Shown one piece after another: positions 34,505 through 42,025 of a stretch of 56,984 bases of DNA (position 1 is its first letter; the number at the start of each line of letters is the position of its first letter). The position numbers and the translations under genes are program-made. The stretch comes from Thermoplasmata archaeon (lineage in GTDB: Archaea; Thermoplasmatota; Thermoplasmata; Lutacidiplasmatales; UBA184). The notes beneath the pieces were generated by a model that saw nothing but the letters and a program-made list of their open reading frames with translations, was not told where the DNA came from and made no database searches. The DNA is taken from the NCBI GenBank assembly GCA_021796385.1, contig JAJYXQ010000067.1, forward strand, positions 1-56,984, read 5' to 3'.

Positions 34505-37500
34505 TCAATCCTTGGGAGGACTGGCTCCACCGTTGCCGGCGGGCGGTCCGACCCACTCTCCCGCCGCCGGACCCGCGGCGAATGGTGGAGGCGGCGGCGG
34601 GGGATCCCGGGGTGTCGGGGAGACACGCCTCCGATGGGCGAACAGGACCAGAACCACCGCCGCCGCGACGACGATGAGCACGAGGAGGAGGAAGAGCGGG
34701 GTTCCGCCCGTGAACCACCCGGACGTCGTGGGTCCGCTCAAGACCGAGAGCGTGAGCGAGGCCGCCACAAAGACCCCGTGGGAGTCGGTGACGACGATGG
34801 ACACCTTGAAGTTCCCCGCCTGGGTCGGCGTACAACTGACCGTGGCCGAATCCTGGGTGTAGCACCCGGTGGGGAGTCCCGTATATCGGTACTGGTAGGG
34901 GAGCGTACCCCCCTGGGCGTCCACCGTGATCATCGTGCTTCCTCCAAGGGTAACAGGGTTCGGAACTGCCGAGAGCGAGGCGATGGCTAGGCTCGGGGGC
35001 GGCACGTTCTGAACTTCGACGTTCGTGATGGCGGTGGCGGAGCGGCCGTAGAGGTCCCGCACGCTGATCCGCACCGAAGAGTTGCCCACGGTGGTCGGAA
35101 GGCAGCTGAGCGCGCTCGTGTTCTCCGACGAGCATCCGACCGGGAGCCCGGTGTAGGTGTAGGCATAGGGCGGGGCCCCGGCCTTCACCGAGACCTGGAA
35201 TGAAAGGGTGTCCCCAAGGTACATGGGGTCCGGGCTCGCATTGAAGGCCGTGATGACCGGGGGGGGTGGCAGCGCAGAAAGGGTGAGGTTCACGGTCGAG
35301 ATCTGGTCTGCGGAGACCTGCACGGTGATATTGAGCGGGATGTACCCCGGTAAGGTCGCGTTCAACGCATGCGCACCGGCGGATGCAAGGAACCTCCCAT
35401 TGCCCCCGGTGAGGGGAACGGGAGCCCCGTCGAAGTGGACGGTGGCGTTCGCGGGGGAAACGTGGACCCGGACCTCGCCCCCGGTGACGCGGGCATAGAG
35501 GTTCCCATCCTCCGCGGTGAAGTACTGTCCGGAAGGCAGGGAGAGCACCGAACCGAACATCGAAGAGCGGGAGGCCAGAACCACGGACGGAGGGCCGCCC
35601 GCTACAGGGAACAGGTACAGGTCACCGCCCTGGGTATCGACGGCGACGGTGTCTCCCACCAGGGACGGAGTGCCCGCCGCCTCACCGAGGATGGACGCGT
35701 TCCAAAGGGGAGCAAGACTAGGGAGGGAGTACGCCCGGAACGTTGCGTTGTCCCCAACGTAGAGCGTGTTCCCTACGCAGAGCGGCGTGGCCATGGAATG
35801 TTCGAGGGGAGCGGGGTTTCCCACGGTGCCGGTCACCGCAGAGATGGGGTAGAGCCCACCCGGAGGCCCACCAAAGAAGCCGAAACCGGGTGTGGTCACG
35901 TAGTAGTCCGCCCCACAGAGAGCCCCATCGACGCTGACACCTCCCGGGATGCCGGCGGTCCAGAGCGGTGCCCCGGTGAGGTTCACATCCACAACGCCGT
36001 CCGTGGTGGCGCTCAGGAGGAGCGTGTGGGACAGGGGATCATAGACCGGGGAAGCATAGATAGCGGCGTTGGTCACGTGCTTCTCCCACAAGAGAGTCCC
36101 CGTCGTTCCGTTCACGGCAAAGACGGTCCCGTTCTGGAGTGTACCGTAAAGGGTGCCTCCCACCGGGGTGAGGTTCCCATACATGGGAGCGCCAAGGGAA
36201 AGGTTCCAAAGGGGTGTCCCGCTCCCGTTGAATGCCATGGCGTTGCCGAGGAGCGTGGTCACGGCGATCCCGCCGCCCGGTAGGGAAGTGGGGCTGGAGC
36301 GGCACCCCGAACCGAGAGGGCGCGACCACAGTTCCGCCCCCGTCACCGGTTCGAACGCGCGCAAGGTACCGTCCATCCCACAGATGAAGACCGTGGTGCC
36401 GGAGAGATCGGGGGCCGAGAGGAGCGAGTTCGATGTCTGGAAGGCCCAGTTCACCTGCTTTGTGGTGACCAGGGCGGGCTGGTAGGTGCCCGTATCCCCC
36501 AGTGGGACGGGCTGGGTGTAGTTCCACGGGAATTGCCCCGTCAGGTCGCTCGAACCATAGACGAACGAGGGAAGGGGGGGACGGGGCGGGGCACTGAAGT
36601 TGAAGAAGTCGAGCGGAAGGTTAGAGCTATTGTCCAGGGCCCCCAAGGAGGGCAGGTTCCAGTTCCACTCGATGAAATGCAGGAGGGAACTCGGGGTGTA
36701 GAACGCGTGCGAGACGTACCCCTCGCGGGAGTACGGGGAGATGACAATGAGGGGGACCCGGAGCCCGGTGCCGAGCGGGGTGGCGCGGGGGCTCGGGTTG
36801 TGATCGAAGAACCCACCTCCCTCGTCATAGGTGAGGAAGATGGCCGTGTTGTTCCAATATGGGCTGTCCTCGACCGCCTGCACCAAGGTGAGGAAGGATT
36901 GCTGGCCCTGGGAGACATTGCCGCCAATGAACTGGAATGCAGAGTCATCGGGGTGTTCCGTGCAACAGATCCAGTCGGAGGTGAACCAGGAGACACTGGG
37001 CAGCGTGCCCGAAGAGATGTCCCCGTAGATGTTGTTGTAGTACTGGACCTGGGGGATGGACCCGTTCTGATTGTACTCGTTCTGGATCCAGTTGAAGTAG
37101 AGGATGGGAGAGAGTTGAGAGAGCTGGAGCGAACTTGTAGGGAAGCTGAAGTACCAGCTTGGGCAAGTGGGGAACAAAGAGACATAGAAGCACGGGGCAC
37201 CGGGGTACTCGTTGTAGTTCCCGTCGAACGAGGTCCAAGAGATGCCGTTCTGTTGGAGCATCGCAGGAAGGCTGGGGAAGGAGACCACGTCTCCGGGGGG
37301 ATTGGCATCCCCGGTGACGGGACCCGAGGTGATGGCGTAGTAGTAGAACCGGTTGGGCAAGGTCGGGCCGGCGAAGTCGGTGTAGTAGTTGTCGGCGAGA
37401 CCGTACTCTTGGGCCAGCCCGAGATCGTTCGAGACGATGTAGGGGGGATAGAGTCCGTCGGCCGGGGCTCCGTTCGTGTAGTAAAATCCGTCCATCGAGC

Positions 37501-37882
37501 CGTTGTCCTCTTCGGACAAGATATTGTCCTCACCGTGGGCGGGGCTCGAGAAGCTTTGATTGTTCCCGTAGTTCCAATCCATCGGATACTCACTGGCGTA
37601 ACCCGGTGGGGCGCCGAGCGTGGTGGGTTGAGGGACCCCCCCTGGAGGTAGCCCGAAGGCGCCCGGGTACTGGGAGAAATAGTTGTCGAAGGCATGGTTC
37701 TCTTGGATGATGATGATGACATGCTGGATGGGGCTTCTCGTGTGCGGAACCATCAGCACCGAGGCCGCGGATGGGATGGGGGAAGGCGCGGCGGGTGGGA
37801 CGGCCGGGGCGGCGGAGGCGGGCCAAGAGACCACGAGCAGTGCCGCCAATGCCAGTGCGCCAGCCAAGCACAGCCGTACCAT
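34505..37882 (-). CDS. Secreted phosphoesterase (phospholipase C/acid phosphatase type) with PQQ-like propeller, PEGA and Ig-like domains
   Basis: The 1125-residue precursor begins with a signal peptide (MVRLCLAGALALAALLVVSW). The phosphoesterase domain (about 50-500) has IIIIQENHAFDNYFSQYPG, NRFYYYAITSG, a central SWTSFDGNYNEYPG and TYDEGGGFFDH, the metal and Thr-nucleophile region of acid phosphatase AcpA/phospholipase C. Next come PQQ-type propeller repeats (FICGMDGTLRAFEPVTGAEL), a PEGA domain (ATVHFDGAPVPLTGGNG), two Ig-like repeats with GLPVGC and GLPTGC, and a C-terminal membrane helix. It should be external and membrane-anchored, releasing phosphate from phospholipids or phosphoesters. 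I chose 37882 because the signal peptide starts there; a frame extends further upstream. Confidence 0.9.
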   Translation of the reverse strand: MVRLCLAGALALAALLVVSWPASAAPAVPPAAPSPIPSAASVLMVPHTRSPIQHVIIIIQENHAFDNYFSQYPGAFGLPPGGVPQPTTLGAPPGYASEYPMDWNYGNNQSFSSPAHGEDNILSEEDNGSMDGFYYTNGAPADGLYPPYIVSNDLGLAQEYGLADNYYTDFAGPTLPNRFYYYAITSGPVTGDANPPGDVVSFPSLPAMLQQNGISWTSFDGNYNEYPGAPCFYVSLFPTCPSWYFSFPTSSLQLSQLSPILYFNWIQNEYNQNGSIPQVQYYNNIYGDISSGTLPSVSWFTSDWICCTEHPDDSAFQFIGGNVSQGQQSFLTLVQAVEDSPYWNNTAIFLTYDEGGGFFDHNPSPRATPLGTGLRVPLIVISPYSREGYVSHAFYTPSSLLHFIEWNWNLPSLGALDNSSNLPLDFFNFSAPPRPPLPSFVYGSSDLTGQFPWNYTQPVPLGDTGTYQPALVTTKQVNWAFQTSNSLLSAPDLSGTTVFICGMDGTLRAFEPVTGAELWSRPLGSGCRSSPTSLPGGGIAVTTLLGNAMAFNGSGTPLWNLSLGAPMYGNLTPVGGTLYGTLQNGTVFAVNGTTGTLLWEKHVTNAAIYASPVYDPLSHTLLLSATTDGVVDVNLTGAPLWTAGIPGGVSVDGALCGADYYVTTPGFGFFGGPPGGLYPISAVTGTVGNPAPLEHSMATPLCVGNTLYVGDNATFRAYSLPSLAPLWNASILGEAAGTPSLVGDTVAVDTQGGDLYLFPVAGGPPSVVLASRSSMFGSVLSLPSGQYFTAEDGNLYARVTGGEVRVHVSPANATVHFDGAPVPLTGGNGRFLASAGAHALNATLPGYIPLNITVQVSADQISTVNLTLSALPPPPVITAFNASPDPMYLGDTLSFQVSVKAGAPPYAYTYTGLPVGCSSENTSALSCLPTTVGNSSVRISVRDLYGRSATAITNVEVQNVPPPSLAIASLSAVPNPVTLGGSTMITVDAQGGTLPYQYRYTGLPTGCYTQDSATVSCTPTQAGNFKVSIVVTDSHGVFVAASLTLSVLSGPTTSGWFTGGTPLFLLLVLIVVAAAVVLVLFAHRRRVSPTPRDPPPPPPPFAAGPAAGEWVGPPAGNGGASPPKD

Positions 37883-37943
37883 GCCCACAATAGCGGGGCG
37901 GCAGTCATAACGGTTTTGCCGAGCGGGAGTGTGTAGAGTAGGA

Positions 37944-37961
37944 GGCGGAGTTCCCTCCGCC
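37944..37961. repeat. 7-bp perfect hairpin upstream of duplicated module A
   Basis: GGCGGAG-TTCC-CTCCGCC forms a stable stem-loop in the region between the phosphoesterase gene and gene A. It might end transcription coming from the left or be a regulator site. No T-run follows. Confidence 0.4.
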
Positions 37962-37970
37962 GTCCCGCCC

Positions 37971-38210
37971 CAACCCTTGAAGTCCCCCGGTGGCTTACAT
38001 AGGGTGACCATGGAGGCCGGGATCTGTCCATGGACGCCCTTCGATACCACCTCCCATTGGGCCGTCCCGCAGATGCCCCCGGTCACCATGACCACCCCCT
38101 CGGTCGGGACCGTGTACCCGGACTTCGCGGTGAGTTGGCCGGCGGTGCAGTCCTCTCCCGCTTGCAGTTGGGGATGCACTTCTTGGAGCGCGTGGAGCGG
38201 GGTCGGGGTG
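37971..38210 (+). repeat. Direct duplication, copy A: leader plus Cys/Trp-rich coding module
   Basis: This block repeats at 39524-39747. Both copies start with CAACCCTTGA exactly 39 bases before ATGGAG and share the CTTACATAG element. A 20-base and a 25-base stretch are identical between the copies (the latter 38163-38187 and 39701-39725). The base-level identity in the coding part exceeds what the protein requires, which suggests recent copying or gene conversion. Confidence 0.75.
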
Positions 38211-38831
38211 TGGAACGTGGCGGAGCTGGCGCCGGTGAGTGCGCTCATGGTGGTGGGGGCCGCTCTGGAGGCGGCCCTCCAGGCGCTCGTCGCGTTCGTC
38301 TACAACGAAATCAAGACATTGATTTCGGATGCCGTCAGCCCGATACAGATTGCTCTATCGAACGTTTTCTCGAATGTGCTCCAGACCATCAACACTATGC
38401 TCATTGCGGTGGAAAACAACCAACCCATGACTGAGACGGAGGCCGCACCATCCTGGGAAGAGGCGGTCTTACCATTTCTCATTGGGGTTACGATTGCGAC
38501 AATGGCCATGGTTGCCTTGACTGTGGTTCAGGACGTGAGTTTAGGAGCAGGGTTCCTCGTAGGCATACTGGGGACTGTGATTGTGGGTACAGCGCCACCC
38601 ATATTGGCTCTTTCGAACTCTCTCATGTCCCAGCTACTGAGTGGAGGCTCAGCGGCCATATTGGCAATGATGGGGTTTGTGAACAGCACTGCTAGTGCCG
38701 AACACAATGGCCCGTTGTTTGTCTCACCGAGCCAAGGTGATGCTGGCTCGTGTTACCACACGGTCAAGGCCTTCGCTGACGGGTTCGGGGGCCAAAGCAA
38801 GAAGACCATCATACATCCCAGGAACTCTTGA
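38010..38831 (+). CDS. Unknown membrane protein with N-terminal Cys/Trp-rich module (gene A)
   Basis: I do not recognise a family. The 273-residue product starts with a Trp-rich, Pro-rich region. At 28-66 it has the duplicated module (TPSVGT, then FAVSW and SPACSWGCTSWSAW; Cys 52 and 56). There is no classical signal peptide. The rest has about four membrane segments (near 78-98, 152-175, 179-202 and 209-226) and a short polar C-terminus. From about 38300 the base composition drops in GC and codons end in A/T more often than in neighbouring genes, which suggests acquisition. The 39-base upstream element is shared with gene B. It might be a membrane-active effector, but this is speculation. 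Confidence 0.6.
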   Translation: MEAGICPWTPFDTTSHWAVPQMPPVTMTTPSVGTVYPDFAVSWPAVQSSPACSWGCTSWSAWSGVGVWNVAELAPVSALMVVGAALEAALQALVAFVYNEIKTLISDAVSPIQIALSNVFSNVLQTINTMLIAVENNQPMTETEAAPSWEEAVLPFLIGVTIATMAMVALTVVQDVSLGAGFLVGILGTVIVGTAPPILALSNSLMSQLLSGGSAAILAMMGFVNSTASAEHNGPLFVSPSQGDAGSCYHTVKAFADGFGGQSKKTIIHPRNS

Positions 38832-38902
38832 TGGACTTCTTGGTAGAGAAGAGGGCTGGACGTATCAGTGTCCCGCCCCTCCTCAATCACAAACCACACC
38901 GC

Positions 38903-39205
38903 TCACCGGGGGAGATGTTGGTAGACGTTGCGCCATGTGCCAAAGCGCAAGACGCTGACCTCGGACCCGGTCCACTCATAGACACACCGATATTCCCTCC
39001 ATTCGGGAGGAATCGATTCCTTCGGCAGCTTGAGAGTCCAAAGGTGCGGTGCATTGCGTATCTGGTGCGTGTCGTAGGGTCCCGGGAGGGTGAGCTTGGG
39101 CCTTGCCCGCCACTCCTCCAAGATGTCGAAGAATGCTTGCAGTACCTCTTTTGGGATCCGACCTGCCGAGGCATCAGCCTCACGCTTGTACTCAACATGG
39201 ACCAT
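38903..39205 (-). CDS. RelE/HigB-like toxin of a type II toxin-antitoxin pair
   Basis: The 100-residue protein has the small alpha-beta toxin look of the RelE superfamily. Near the middle it reads RNAPHLWTLKLPKESIPPEW, and it ends with a beta-rich stretch, YRCVYEWTGSEVSVLRFG. These features recall mRNA interferases of the RelE/HigB type, which cut mRNA on the ribosome. The exact subfamily is uncertain. It lies four bases after the antitoxin-like gene in the same direction, the usual order with the antitoxin first. It sits in the composition-shifted segment between the two duplicated modules. Confidence 0.7.
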   Translation of the reverse strand: MVHVEYKREADASAGRIPKEVLQAFFDILEEWRARPKLTLPGPYDTHQIRNAPHLWTLKLPKESIPPEWREYRCVYEWTGSEVSVLRFGTWRNVYQHLPR

Positions 39206-39208
39206 GGT

Positions 39209-39424
39209 CTACTTGAGACCATGACGGCGACGGAACTCCTCTGCCGAGATCCCCGGCCGTTTCAATTCCTCGGCGGCCCAACGCACGAATTCCTCCGGTG
39301 CGAAGTTGTCCATGAACTCCTCTAGTACATCATCCCAGGTCTTGCCGCCTGTCTTATAGAGTTGGAGTTGGCGCACGGTGTCTGGGCGTAGGGAGATGGT
39401 GGTGTATCGGGCGGTGGAGGACAT
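39209..39424 (-). CDS. Antitoxin-like small protein (ribbon or DUF7557-type N-terminus)
   Basis: The 71-residue protein opens with an ISLRPDTVRQLQLYKTGG strand-helix start, then KTWDDVLEEFM. This is common in small archaeal antitoxins of the VapB/DUF7557 kind. The C-terminal half is acidic and helical (EFVRWAAEELKR), fit to wrap the toxin. It probably neutralises the toxin and represses their shared promoter. A perfect ATTAC-A-GTAAT palindrome lies 16-26 bases upstream and could be the operator. The family call is moderate; the pairing is clear from spacing and orientation. Confidence 0.72.
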   Translation of the reverse strand: MSSTARYTTISLRPDTVRQLQLYKTGGKTWDDVLEEFMDNFAPEEFVRWAAEELKRPGISAEEFRRRHGLK

Positions 39425-39439
39425 GGTGTGCTAATAGCA

Positions 39440-39450
39440 ATTACAGTAAT
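39440..39450. promoter_or_regulatory. Palindromic operator candidate for the toxin-antitoxin pair
   Basis: ATTAC-A-GTAAT is a perfect 11-base palindrome 16-26 bases upstream of the antitoxin start. It overlaps or adjoins the presumed TATA element, so antitoxin binding there would repress the pair, as in most type II systems. Confidence 0.5.
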
Positions 39451-39523
39451 AATGGCTTCGTGGCCAACCAAGGAGCGAGCGAGAACCCTCCCTCAGGATC
39501 ATTCCACACATAGGTGTCGCCCC

Positions 39524-39747
39524 CAACCCTTGATGTCCTGTTAGTCCTTACATAGAGTGACCATGGAGATCCTTGTCGGTCCCGGGGCGATGGATTACGA
39601 CCCCGCCCCCTGGCCGGTGTTCCCCATGGCCACCCCCTCGGTCGGGACCCCACGCTACAGCTTCGCGGTGAGCTGGCAATCGTCGCAACTCTCCCCGGCG
39701 TGCAGTTGGGGATGCACTTCTTGGAACGCGTGGATCGGGGTTGGGTG
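39524..39747 (+). repeat. Direct duplication, copy B: leader plus Cys/Trp-rich coding module
   Basis: This is the second copy of the block at 37971-38210, with identical spacing from CAACCCTTGA to the start codon. Together the two copies bracket a 1.3-kb segment with the gene A tail and the toxin-antitoxin pair. Confidence 0.75.
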
Positions 39748-39802
39748 GAGGCCGCGACGGTTGTGTCTCCGATGGAACGTGCTCATTTTGTGTTCGGTGT
39801 AG
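39563..39802 (+). CDS. Short Cys/Trp-rich protein, paralogue of the gene A N-terminus (gene B)
   Basis: The 79-residue product shares with gene A the module TPSVGT, FAVSW, SPACSWGCTSWNAW (Cys 47 and 51), followed by IGVG. After that it diverges into 18 basic residues and stops. Gene A instead continues into membrane segments. In gene B a later stretch, out of frame, still resembles the gene A continuation (TGGAACGTG), so B may be a truncated, frameshifted remnant. It may equally be a short functional peptide of its own. No signal peptide is apparent. A strong hairpin follows the stop. Confidence 0.5.
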   Translation: MEILVGPGAMDYDPAPWPVFPMATPSVGTPRYSFAVSWQSSQLSPACSWGCTSWNAWIGVGWRPRRLCLRWNVLILCSV

Positions 39803-39815
39803 ACTGAAGCTCCTT

Positions 39816-39835
39816 GGACAGCCCTTGGGCTGTCC
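39816..39835. terminator. Perfect 9-bp hairpin after gene B
   Basis: GGACAGCCC-TT-GGGCTGTCC lies 14 bases after the gene B stop. It is a stable stem-loop and plausible transcript-end structure; only a short T-run (GTTTT) follows at distance. Confidence 0.5.
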
Positions 39836-40225
39836 CCGTAGCGTTTTGCGATCACAACCAAACGCCGTCGGTACCAGTACTTCCCTTCTCCGTTCCCTGA
39901 GAAGCAAGCTCAAGGGAGACCCCCTGTCACTCTGAGTATGCTATTTGCCGGGCACACTCACCGAGCGGCCATGATAGGAGGATATCCTATGGATAGTTCC
40001 CCCCGACAGGAGGTAGAGGTCCATGTTTCCCGGGGTTCCCGCGGCGAACCGGGCGGGCACGGTTACGCCGGACCGCTTGCGACAAAGAGCACATTTCGAA
40101 CGCTGACGGGGTCCGTTATCCTGACCCTTGAATTTCTGGTCCGAACGATGGAGGGATATCCCCACAAGTCCCGCACGAAGCCCGTTTCTCAAGTCGGGAC
40201 AGCACGCTTACTATCGTTCCGAGGG
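39836..40225. other. Intergenic stretch between gene B and the SIS-domain gene
   Basis: I see no convincing gene in this 390-base region. It contains a small perfect palindrome, AGGATATCCT at 39979-39988. A long plus-strand frame that begins here continues over the antisense strand of the SIS-domain gene and is not protein-like. Confidence 0.45.
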
Positions 40226-40795
40226 TTATACCATGATGGCGTGCCGGCGCCGGAGGGACTCTTCATCCTCCGCCCGCGCCTTCATGACCGCTGCCACGAG
40301 ACCGTCGGAGAACCGGAGGCTGGCCGACTCGAAGAGGGTGCCGAGCGGGGCCAACCGGGCCCGGCGATCGTCCTCCGGGAACGAGAACGAGACCGTCAGG
40401 GTCGCTGCGTGCGCCAGCTTGCTCGTGGACCGGGCCGTGATGACGATAAGGCTGGCTCCCTCCCGGCGCACGATGTTCGCCGTCTGGTTCGAGGAATAGC
40501 TCTCCCCCCGGTTCGAGAAGATGATCACGAGGTCGCCGCGCATCACGATGGGAGTCACGGACTCGCCGATCACGAAGGCGCGCAGGCCTACCTGGACCAA
40601 CCGCATGGCGAGGGCCCGGGCAATGATCCCGGAGCGTCCCGCCCCGTAGACGAAGATCGTGGGGGCCGTGGTGATGAGCCCGACAGCGGACTGGATCTCC
40701 TTCGGATCGATAGAGGAGAGCGCCCGGGTCACCCGGTCTCCGATGTACTGCACCGCCTCGGCGAAGGGGGAGGGATCACTTTCGGCGGGGGGCAT
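40226..40795 (-). CDS. SIS-domain sugar-phosphate isomerase, 6-phospho-3-hexuloisomerase type
   Basis: The 189-residue protein is a single SIS domain with FVYGAGRSGIIARALAMRL and FVIGESVTP followed by GDLVIIFSNRGES. This matches archaeal PHI (HxlB), which interconverts 3-hexulose 6-phosphate and fructose 6-phosphate in the ribulose monophosphate route to ribose 5-phosphate. No 3-hexulose-6-phosphate synthase gene is visible here. The start overlaps the end of the endonuclease-IV-like gene by 20 bases, so the two are co-expressed. Other SIS isomerases remain possible. Confidence 0.85.
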   Translation of the reverse strand: MPPAESDPSPFAEAVQYIGDRVTRALSSIDPKEIQSAVGLITTAPTIFVYGAGRSGIIARALAMRLVQVGLRAFVIGESVTPIVMRGDLVIIFSNRGESYSSNQTANIVRREGASLIVITARSTSKLAHAATLTVSFSFPEDDRRARLAPLGTLFESASLRFSDGLVAAVMKARAEDEESLRRRHAIMV

Positions 40796-41960
40796 TCTTC
40801 TTTGCCTGGGCCGGCTTGGCCCGAGGGTGGGCGGTGGGCTTCGCCTTCGGGGCCGGGGCCTGCTTCCCCTTGGGCTTCGGGGCCTCCTTCTTGGCCGGCG
40901 GTGCGGCTTTCCCCTTCTTGGGTGCCTGCGCTGCAGCGATCTCCGCCCGCTTCTTCGCCATCATCTTGGCGATCGTGCGTTCGTAAAGCACCCGAAGGTA
41001 CATCGCATCGTGTTCCATCAGCGGTGAGGAACTGATGATCGTCGCATCGTACTTGCGGTCCGCAAGGGCTTCGGCCACGTTCTCGAACTTGACGGACCCC
41101 TTCTTGACCGGGGTCATCCGGAACGTCCCCCGGGACTGGATGTCCACCCCGGAGAAGTTGATGTAGAGGTCCCCGTGGCCTGCCGTGGAGAACTCTTCCA
41201 TGAGGTCGCCGATGACCCCCTTGTCGTCGAACGGGATCTCCTCCCGGACGGCGAGGTGCGGCACGTTGAGCACAGGAATGGTACGGGGCACCCGGCGGGC
41301 CACTTCCAACACTTCCGTGCGGCTGCCGAGCACCTCCGGGTGCCCGTTAGGTTCGATGCCGAGGAGGATCCGCTGGCCCCCCGGGAGCGCATCGAGGGTC
41401 TTGCGAACCTCCTTCAGCCGGTCGATGACCGCGGTGAGGGACGCTTCCGGCCCGTCAGGTCCGTAGAAGCCCAGGTGACTGACCACCACGTCGGCACCCA
41501 TGGCGCTTGCGAGGATGCAGGACCACCGGTAATTGTTGGTCGTGCGTTGCCGGGCCTCCTCGGAGTTCAGGAAATCCACATAATAAGGAGCGTGCAAGGT
41601 GAGGCGGATGTCGACCGAGCGGGCGAGGACCTTCCCGGCTGAAAGGGCGTTGTAGTCCTTGGCCATGAGCCAATTGAGGGTCGTGACCTGGCTCTTCTTT
41701 GTGAGCGGCCGGTCCAGGTACGAAAGTTCGCTCACCATCCCGCCCCGGGCGGGTTCGGCGACCTGAATGACGAGTTTTTCCGGAAGTTCGCGCGGCTTTT
41801 TACCGACCTCTTCCGGTTGGACGGAGCGTTGGGCGGAACTCACCTTGATGAATTGCACTTCCATGGCCGTCAGGCCGAGATGGTGCAGGTCGACGATGCT
41901 ATCGCGGAGGGTGCGGCCCTTGCAGGAGAGCGGGATGCCACCGGGACCGAACCGGATCAT
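40776..41960 (-). CDS. Endonuclease-IV-like TIM-barrel protein with a long basic tail
   Basis: The 394-residue protein has an AP-endonuclease family 2 type barrel over about 1-310. It includes RLTLHAPYYVDFLNSEE, VVSHLGFYGP, LGIEPNGHPEVLGS and the metal-ligand-like HGDLYINFSG. Residues about 330-394 form a Lys/Ala/Pro-rich tail with repeated AKPK-like motifs, resembling histone H1 or nucleic-acid-binding tails. Endonuclease IV cuts DNA at abasic sites using zinc; the ligands are partly recognisable, so activity is likely but not certain. It has its own TATA box and Shine-Dalgarno sequence (41973-42015) and overlaps the SIS gene at its 3' end. Confidence 0.8.
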   Translation of the reverse strand: MIRFGPGGIPLSCKGRTLRDSIVDLHHLGLTAMEVQFIKVSSAQRSVQPEEVGKKPRELPEKLVIQVAEPARGGMVSELSYLDRPLTKKSQVTTLNWLMAKDYNALSAGKVLARSVDIRLTLHAPYYVDFLNSEEARQRTTNNYRWSCILASAMGADVVVSHLGFYGPDGPEASLTAVIDRLKEVRKTLDALPGGQRILLGIEPNGHPEVLGSRTEVLEVARRVPRTIPVLNVPHLAVREEIPFDDKGVIGDLMEEFSTAGHGDLYINFSGVDIQSRGTFRMTPVKKGSVKFENVAEALADRKYDATIISSSPLMEHDAMYLRVLYERTIAKMMAKKRAEIAAAQAPKKGKAAPPAKKEAPKPKGKQAPAPKAKPTAHPRAKPAQAKKNAPRRK

Positions 41961-41972
41961 AGAAGAATGGGT

Positions 41973-42015
41973 GCACCTCCAGGGTTTTCAACCCAACGCA
42001 CCGTACCTATAAAGG
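41973..42015 (-). promoter_or_regulatory. Promoter and ribosome binding site of the endonuclease-IV-like gene
   Basis: CCTTTATAGG (42006-42015, minus strand) is a TATA box 46-55 bases before the ATG at 41960. GGAGGTGC at 41973-41980 is a near-perfect Shine-Dalgarno sequence. The gene is thus transcribed separately from the GTPase gene upstream and is not leaderless. Confidence 0.6.
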
Positions 42016-42025
42016 TGTCCCTCAG

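Noticed and set aside
37883-38248. Upstream extension of the phosphoesterase frame by 122 codons
   Set aside because: The signal peptide starts at 37882 and the extension is antisense to the start of gene A, whose leader and module are conserved in a second copy.
39938-41035. 365-codon plus-strand frame over the SIS-domain and endonuclease-IV-like genes
   Set aside because: The opposite strand holds two clear protein families; the plus-strand translation is low complexity Arg/Gly/Glu.
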